DNA of 64,000 nucleotides from Parascedosporium putredinis (Eukaryota > Ascomycota > Sordariomycetes > Microascales > Microascaceae), in contig CASHTG010000012.1 in the NCBI GenBank assembly GCA_949357655.1, forward strand, positions 62,001 through 126,000, in the 5' to 3' direction. The notes below the pieces were generated by a model that saw nothing but the letters and a program-made list of their open reading frames with translations, made no database searches and was not told the origin of the DNA. The position numbers and the translations under genes are program-made. Shown here piece by piece: positions 59,414-64,000 of the stretch. How positions within the stretch are numbered: the stretch's first letter is position 1; each line of letters opens with the position of its first letter.

Positions 59414-62400
59414 CTAACTTTCAAACAGTCGGGACACCCCGTCGAGCTCGTCGTCTTTGCCACCCGTCGTTGCAGCACCCCTTGTTGATGTGTGGGCTCT
59501 GGAGCCTTCATGAATTCCTGTGCCATCTTGGTTCGTCCTGCCCTCTTCGATCGGCTGCTGGCTCCGGCGATCCCGGACAGCTTGCCCATCTCCGAGATGC
59601 TCACGCCCTTCACGTCCTTCAGAAGCTCCAAGACTAGCGCTCGCTGTTGACGAGAGTGCGAGCCGGGCTTGACGATGAACGGCGTGAACTTTTGCAGTTC
59701 GGCTTCTGTAACTCCCGGAAGGGACAAAAGAATGTTCGTTGCCGTGTTAGTCAAAGGGCTGTAATAGACGATGACGGCCGCGATCAGCGCCGCGAGATCC
59801 TTTTGCAGGTCCACAAAATAAGCCTCGTTGATCGATGTGATGCAAGCTTTGAGAACATCAGACGCGATGTATTCCCTGATCATGGGCACAACCTCGGCAG
59901 GTAGTGGGCTCGTGTCGAGGTATTGGTCGGCGCCCGAAGACTCGGGTGGCCCTCCGCCCGCGCTCCCCGCGCTAGGTGTGGCATTTTGGCTCTCCGAAGA
60001 CTGCATGTCCTGGAACTCTGGCACAATAGACTTGAACACCCGCAAAATGATGCTACAACACCTCGTGTCACGCATCCTAATCGCGTGAGTGCAGAATACC
60101 AGCAGCGGCTCCACCACGTTTAGGTGCATGAGACAGAATTTGCGCAAGGAAGGATATTTTCTCGGTGCCTGGCCACTCTCAGCTCGAAGAGGAGGATCTG
60201 GGGAAAAGCGTAGGGGTTAGAATAGGGCCATTTTATCGAGTTTCCCAACTTGATAGGATGGGCATGATCCGGTGAGGGAAAGAAAAGATAAATGGCGGTG
60301 GTCACAAACAGCAAGTGGACTGGGAAGGGTAGCTCTAGCTAACTTACTTTTCTTGGTCGGGTCTAAAAGTCAGCAACCATAAGGCAGGCCGTGTAAGTGA
60401 CTTGTCGAAGGATGCTTTCGGCCTTCATCTCTTCCGTCAATTCATCTCCTTCTGCGGAGACTGACTGCCGGTTGGCGATTACTTCCCACTCTGTGCTGAT
60501 TTTACGATCCATTTGCTGGAATACGGTAGATAACAGGGGTGGTAGGAAGTGCTCCCGTTGCTCGACAGGGCAGTCATCGACGAGATACCTAACCAAGTTT
60601 AGAATGTTGACTTGCTGGTGGGTTGAGAGGTAGGTCGCGTCTCCTAGGAGAGAGCGTGCCAGAGGTTCCGGTAGGTCGTCAAACCCATAGAACTTGAAGT
60701 CTAGACGACTGAGGCAGTAGATGATGGCATAGCAAGTCTCGCGGACGAACCGCAAGGATCCGCGGATCGTTGACCCGAGGCCCTCAAGAGTGCCCTTCTT
60801 ATCCATGACACGTGCGTAGAAGTCATCCTTGCTACCTTCCGAAATACCCGCCTGCCAGAATCTATCACTAAGGACACGGCCGACGATTGACCGCATGTCA
60901 GGCGGCAATGCCGACCAGTTCTCTGGGTTGTGCGCCGCATGTGCGTGACTATGATTTGGTGCCTAGAGTTAGCAAACGCGTTGAGGAAAGATAGAAAGGA
61001 TGATAACCCTTGGAAAAGGGCGAGAGATTTGCATACTTGAGGAATTGGAGAATGTATGGAAGTATGCCAACGACGCTATCACCCCAGAGGCTATATGAAG
61101 CCATAAAAGCAGTAGACGACTTGTCAATGCGCTCGACGGAAAAGGCAATAAAGGACTTGGTTGATCGCAAGGGAAGCAGCTAATTAAAGAGAGAAAATGT
61201 CAGTAGATGCAGACCAGGGAGTTGATATTAAGGACCGTACCCGAAGCCGGTCCTCAAGCTCGGCCTGTAGGGAAAGCCCCTCAGCATCCAATTCACAGGC
61301 ACCCCAGTCCTTGACCTGATCGACCTTTCGGTTCGCCAAGTACTGCTGAGCCTTGTCCAAGCCTAATAATTGGCAGAAAGCTTGATAGGAGGAGATGGAT
61401 TCCTGCAGCTGCGGGTTTTGCCATTGTGCCTTGATTGGATCAACAAATTGCTGCAGCCGTTGTATTTTAGTCTGGAGATCAAGTCTCGATGTTCGATGAC
61501 TAGAGTCAAGTCAGTAAGCAATCATGGAACTCGATATATAGTTCGGCCCATGGCGTCACATACATGATGAGGAAAAGAAAGCTTTGGTAAGCGACAATGC
61601 GTTTATCATCTAGCGTGCCAGATGCAACCATCTCCTTGACCTTTGCCTCGAGGTCACCGTAGACATTCTGTGAAGCGTGTCAGTCTGAGCTTGAAAAAGG
61701 GCTGGCGGAACAGCAGGGTGGGAGAACGAGGAGGGTAGCATACGAGGAGGTGGTCAGGCATTTTTGTTGCTAAGCGGTGAAGTTCAATCATACTATCCGC
61801 CTGCAAGTCCTTGATCGCATCGTTATAGGCTCTATGCTCCGGTTGAAGAGCAGGCCAGGTCATCAAGATGTGCTCGAGGACCTTGAGCATCAGATTAGCA
61901 TTGTTGTCAAGCGCCGTTGTTGAGAAGGACACCAGAAGCTGGAGAACCCGCTTTCGAATATGGGGATCCTTGACGCTCGTTAGCTAATCATTCTAGCAAT
62001 ATCCTAGAGTAAAAAGGCTTACGTCGAAATTCATATCGAGGAGTTTATTACACCAAGCTTCTAGATTCGCCTCCAGCTCACCACGTCGCTATTGTGAAGA
62101 TGTTAGGTCAGGGGCCAAAGTACGCAACAAGGAAAAGAGCAGGGGAGGGCAGCGTTACAGTATCGTCAGATCTTGGTGACGATCTCCATTTGACAAAGCC
62201 CTTGAGGGCGGACTCGATTACGGTAAACTGGGCGTCTATCCGAAGAACAGGCATCGAGTGTTTTGAGTATTTCGAGACTTCAGACCACCATTAGCAGGGT
62301 TATTTTAGAGAGTTAAGACGATAGGGTAACTAATTGCCCTAAAGAGAGGAGCGGCCATTGTGTTGCGGCGACGTACCATCAAGAGGAGGCTGACCATCGT

Positions 62401-64000
62401 ACAGATGTTGAAGGACATCGTCCGTTTGTCGGAGGATATGAGAAAGAGCGTCGGCCAGCTTGAGTTGCACGATAAGCTCAATGAGCTGAGAACTATACCT
62501 CCGATAGTTGCCCAAGAATGCATGTCGCTCAGGAATAGTATCTGTATCCTCGAGCAAGAAGAGGTAGGATGGGTCTTGTGAATCCTCGGGTAGATTTTCG
62601 AAACGGAGGAGTCTTGAAGAACAGACCTCCAACAAGGGCCCGATGACATCGAGGTTGGCTGCGTTTGGTCCAATGTACCTACTGCTAAGTAGGCGAGTCC
62701 AGGACACGAGGACGGGGATGGATACGACTAGACTTTTGTTCTGAACGACAACGAGCAGGAGGTGCAAGAAGCCGACAATATCGGTGCCTTGTTTGATTGC
62801 GGTAAACTTCCTGTCGATATAACTCCCAAGACAGGACAGCATCTTCAAAAGTCAATTGGTCAGCATACAGCCGGAGAGAAGCGCCACAGCCAGCTGTGAA
62901 AGAGCGCAAAGGGGGAAATAGCATCGAATCACGGAAGACGGAAGGGGAGGGTGGGATGGATGCATAGCTCGAATCGACCAACCTCTGAAAACTTCTTTGC
63001 AAAGAGATATTTTTCCTCGTCTATGTCCTGGGCATCTACAGTCGACCACTCGGCAAGCCTCCGGAACAGATTGACCGTATCTGGCTCGTACATGGGCATG
63101 ACAAGTTCTTTAAACTCGTCGTCGGTAAAGTTGGTCCGACAGTACAATGCATGAAGAGCATCCAATGAGGCCTGGGGATCCGGGGAGAGTTAGCAAGCTT
63201 CGAATGGGCTCTCGTACGTCATTCGCTGCAAAGAGGTGGGGGTGCGCATGTATGTTTCCTCAGTGGGGCATAAGAAGAAGCGAGCTGTTTCCTGACCTAC
63301 CTTCTGGACAGAGATGCACGAGACCGCGAGGCAGCGGACCATAACCGGAACACTATTTGCCGAATAGACGGCCTTGGGTATAGCCCAAGTCATCAGAGAG
63401 TGGAGGGCAGTGAGAGCCTTGACAGCGCATGCCCTGGCCGGATCATTGTTCTGGACATCCGCGCCGATGCACTGGTCGAGGAACTTGGACAGGCGGGACA
63501 GCCAACCTTCTCCGCCACAGCGCACTTCGGGCCCGGCTTGCCTGTTCGGGAACGATTCGGATAGAACGCTGGCAGATGTGAATATCTCTACACAGGCCTT
63601 GCTTAGAGCGCCCTCTCGCATGACAACCACGGCGTCGTCCCCATTAAAGACTTCCTCCGAAAGAGTCTCAAGCACGAACATGACAAGCTCCTTGTGAACG
63701 GGCGAGTCGGGGATTTCCCAAAGCTGAACAAGAAGGGCATCCATGTCCATCCACTCAGCGGTCCAGCTCCGCTTAGCAACATCTACCCAGAGCTGCGCGG
63801 TCTTGTTGCGTAGATATGTAGGGTCATCCTGCGATACGGCGCGGCACAGCTCCAAAACCCAGCCCCGTAGGGCAGCTGCCTCGTCCGGACCATATGAAGC
63901 CCATCTGTGTCGGATTGCGTGCTCGAGAAGTGATAGGGCGTAGTGCCGGACGACTGGAGATTGAGACTTATCGGAGGCCAAGGTATAACCCTGGAGCGGG
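59414..64000 (-). CDS. MSN5: MSN5/exportin-5 family karyopherin (partial, N-terminus beyond right edge)
   Basis: This is a RanGTP-dependent nuclear transport receptor of the importin-beta superfamily (Msn5 in yeast, KapJ in Aspergillus, exportin-5 in animals). Eleven exons are visible: 63301 to the edge, 62983-63171, 62377-62842, 62159-62277, 62023-62088, 61744-61968, 61564-61667, 61241-61499, 61037-61179, 60348-60962 and 59414-60197. About 1,224 residues are present; perhaps the first 50-80 are missing. The first visible residues, PLQGYTLASDKSQSPVVRHY and LSLLEHAIRHRW, are the N-terminal HEAT/Xpo1-like region. Other blocks are YRRYSSQLIELIVQLK, VERIDKSSTAFMASYSLWGD and FRVLSDRFWQ-type helices (RVLSDRFWQAGISEGSKDDF). 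The C-terminus is MAQEFMKAPE...DDELDGVSRLFES. Three bases are missing: at the splice junction near 61036, in the T run near 60365-60375, and near 59485. The stop at 59414 is chosen because this frame restores the family's C-terminus. Confidence 0.92.

Noticed and set aside
1842..64000. Pseudogenisation of the region
   Set aside because: Splice sites, motifs and catalytic residues are intact on both sides of every break, and several genes are essential single-copy genes in fungi.
1..64000. CRISPR arrays, bacterial operons, prophage or viral insertions
   Set aside because: No regularly spaced repeats, no Shine-Dalgarno-led gene series, no integrase, capsid or polymerase motifs seen.

Overview
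The window is nuclear DNA of a filamentous ascomycete (Pezizomycotina). Coding sequence is interrupted by short introns of about 50-150 bases with GT donors, CTAAC/CTGAC-like branch sites and AG acceptors. The proteins are typically fungal: a Zn2Cys6/DUF3468 regulator, the Fus3/Kss1/Pmk1-type MAP kinase, a pyruvate decarboxylase of filamentous-fungal type and a Gbp2/Hrb1-like SR protein. The MAP kinase and COQ9 sequences look most like Sordariomycetes, but that placement is inference. There is no operon, CRISPR array, rRNA or recognisable transposon.

Layout. 0-5 kb: the start of a basic, probably nucleolar protein (-, cut by the left edge) and the ten-exon GBP2-like gene (-). 8.8-9.6 kb: COQ9 (+), facing the 3' end of SMC6 (-, 10.1-13.75 kb). 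SMC6 shares a divergent promoter with an SGT1/Ecdysoneless (ECD) gene (+, 14.4-16.5 kb). That gene converges on an aminoglycoside-phosphotransferase-like gene (-, 16.7-18.2 kb). After a 4.8 kb gap come TAN1 (-), pyruvate decarboxylase (-) and ERV1 (-). ERV1 is divergent from HEM4 (+, 29.0-30.0 kb), followed by the TLDc gene OXR1 (+, 31.1-32.1 kb) and the MAP kinase (-, 33.3-34.7 kb). A tRNA-Thr(AGU) with a short intron lies at 37.5 kb. SEC24 (-, 39.1-42.1 kb) is divergent from a 100-residue single-TM protein (+, 43.7-44.5 kb). A Zn2Cys6 regulator (-, 45.8-48.0 kb) is followed by 11.4 kb with no supported gene. The right end is most of an eleven-exon MSN5/exportin-5 gene (-, 59.4 kb to the edge).

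Functionally this is mostly core cell biology: mRNA export (GBP2), tRNA modification (TAN1), nuclear transport (MSN5), chromosome maintenance (SMC6), COPII traffic (SEC24), mitochondrial and heme biology (COQ9, ERV1, HEM4, OXR1), fermentation (PDC) and MAPK signalling. No secondary-metabolite cluster or defence system is visible.

The dominant anomaly is sequence-level. Thirteen of the fifteen well-supported protein genes are broken by single-base indels, 39 by my count over about 23.8 kb of coding sequence, mostly missing bases in short homopolymers. For the twelve complete genes affected, the spliced exon length plus or minus the inferred indels is an exact multiple of three and gives a protein of plausible family length. 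I read this as residual assembly error, not gene decay. Each CDS below is therefore given as a full genomic span, with exons and break positions in the text.
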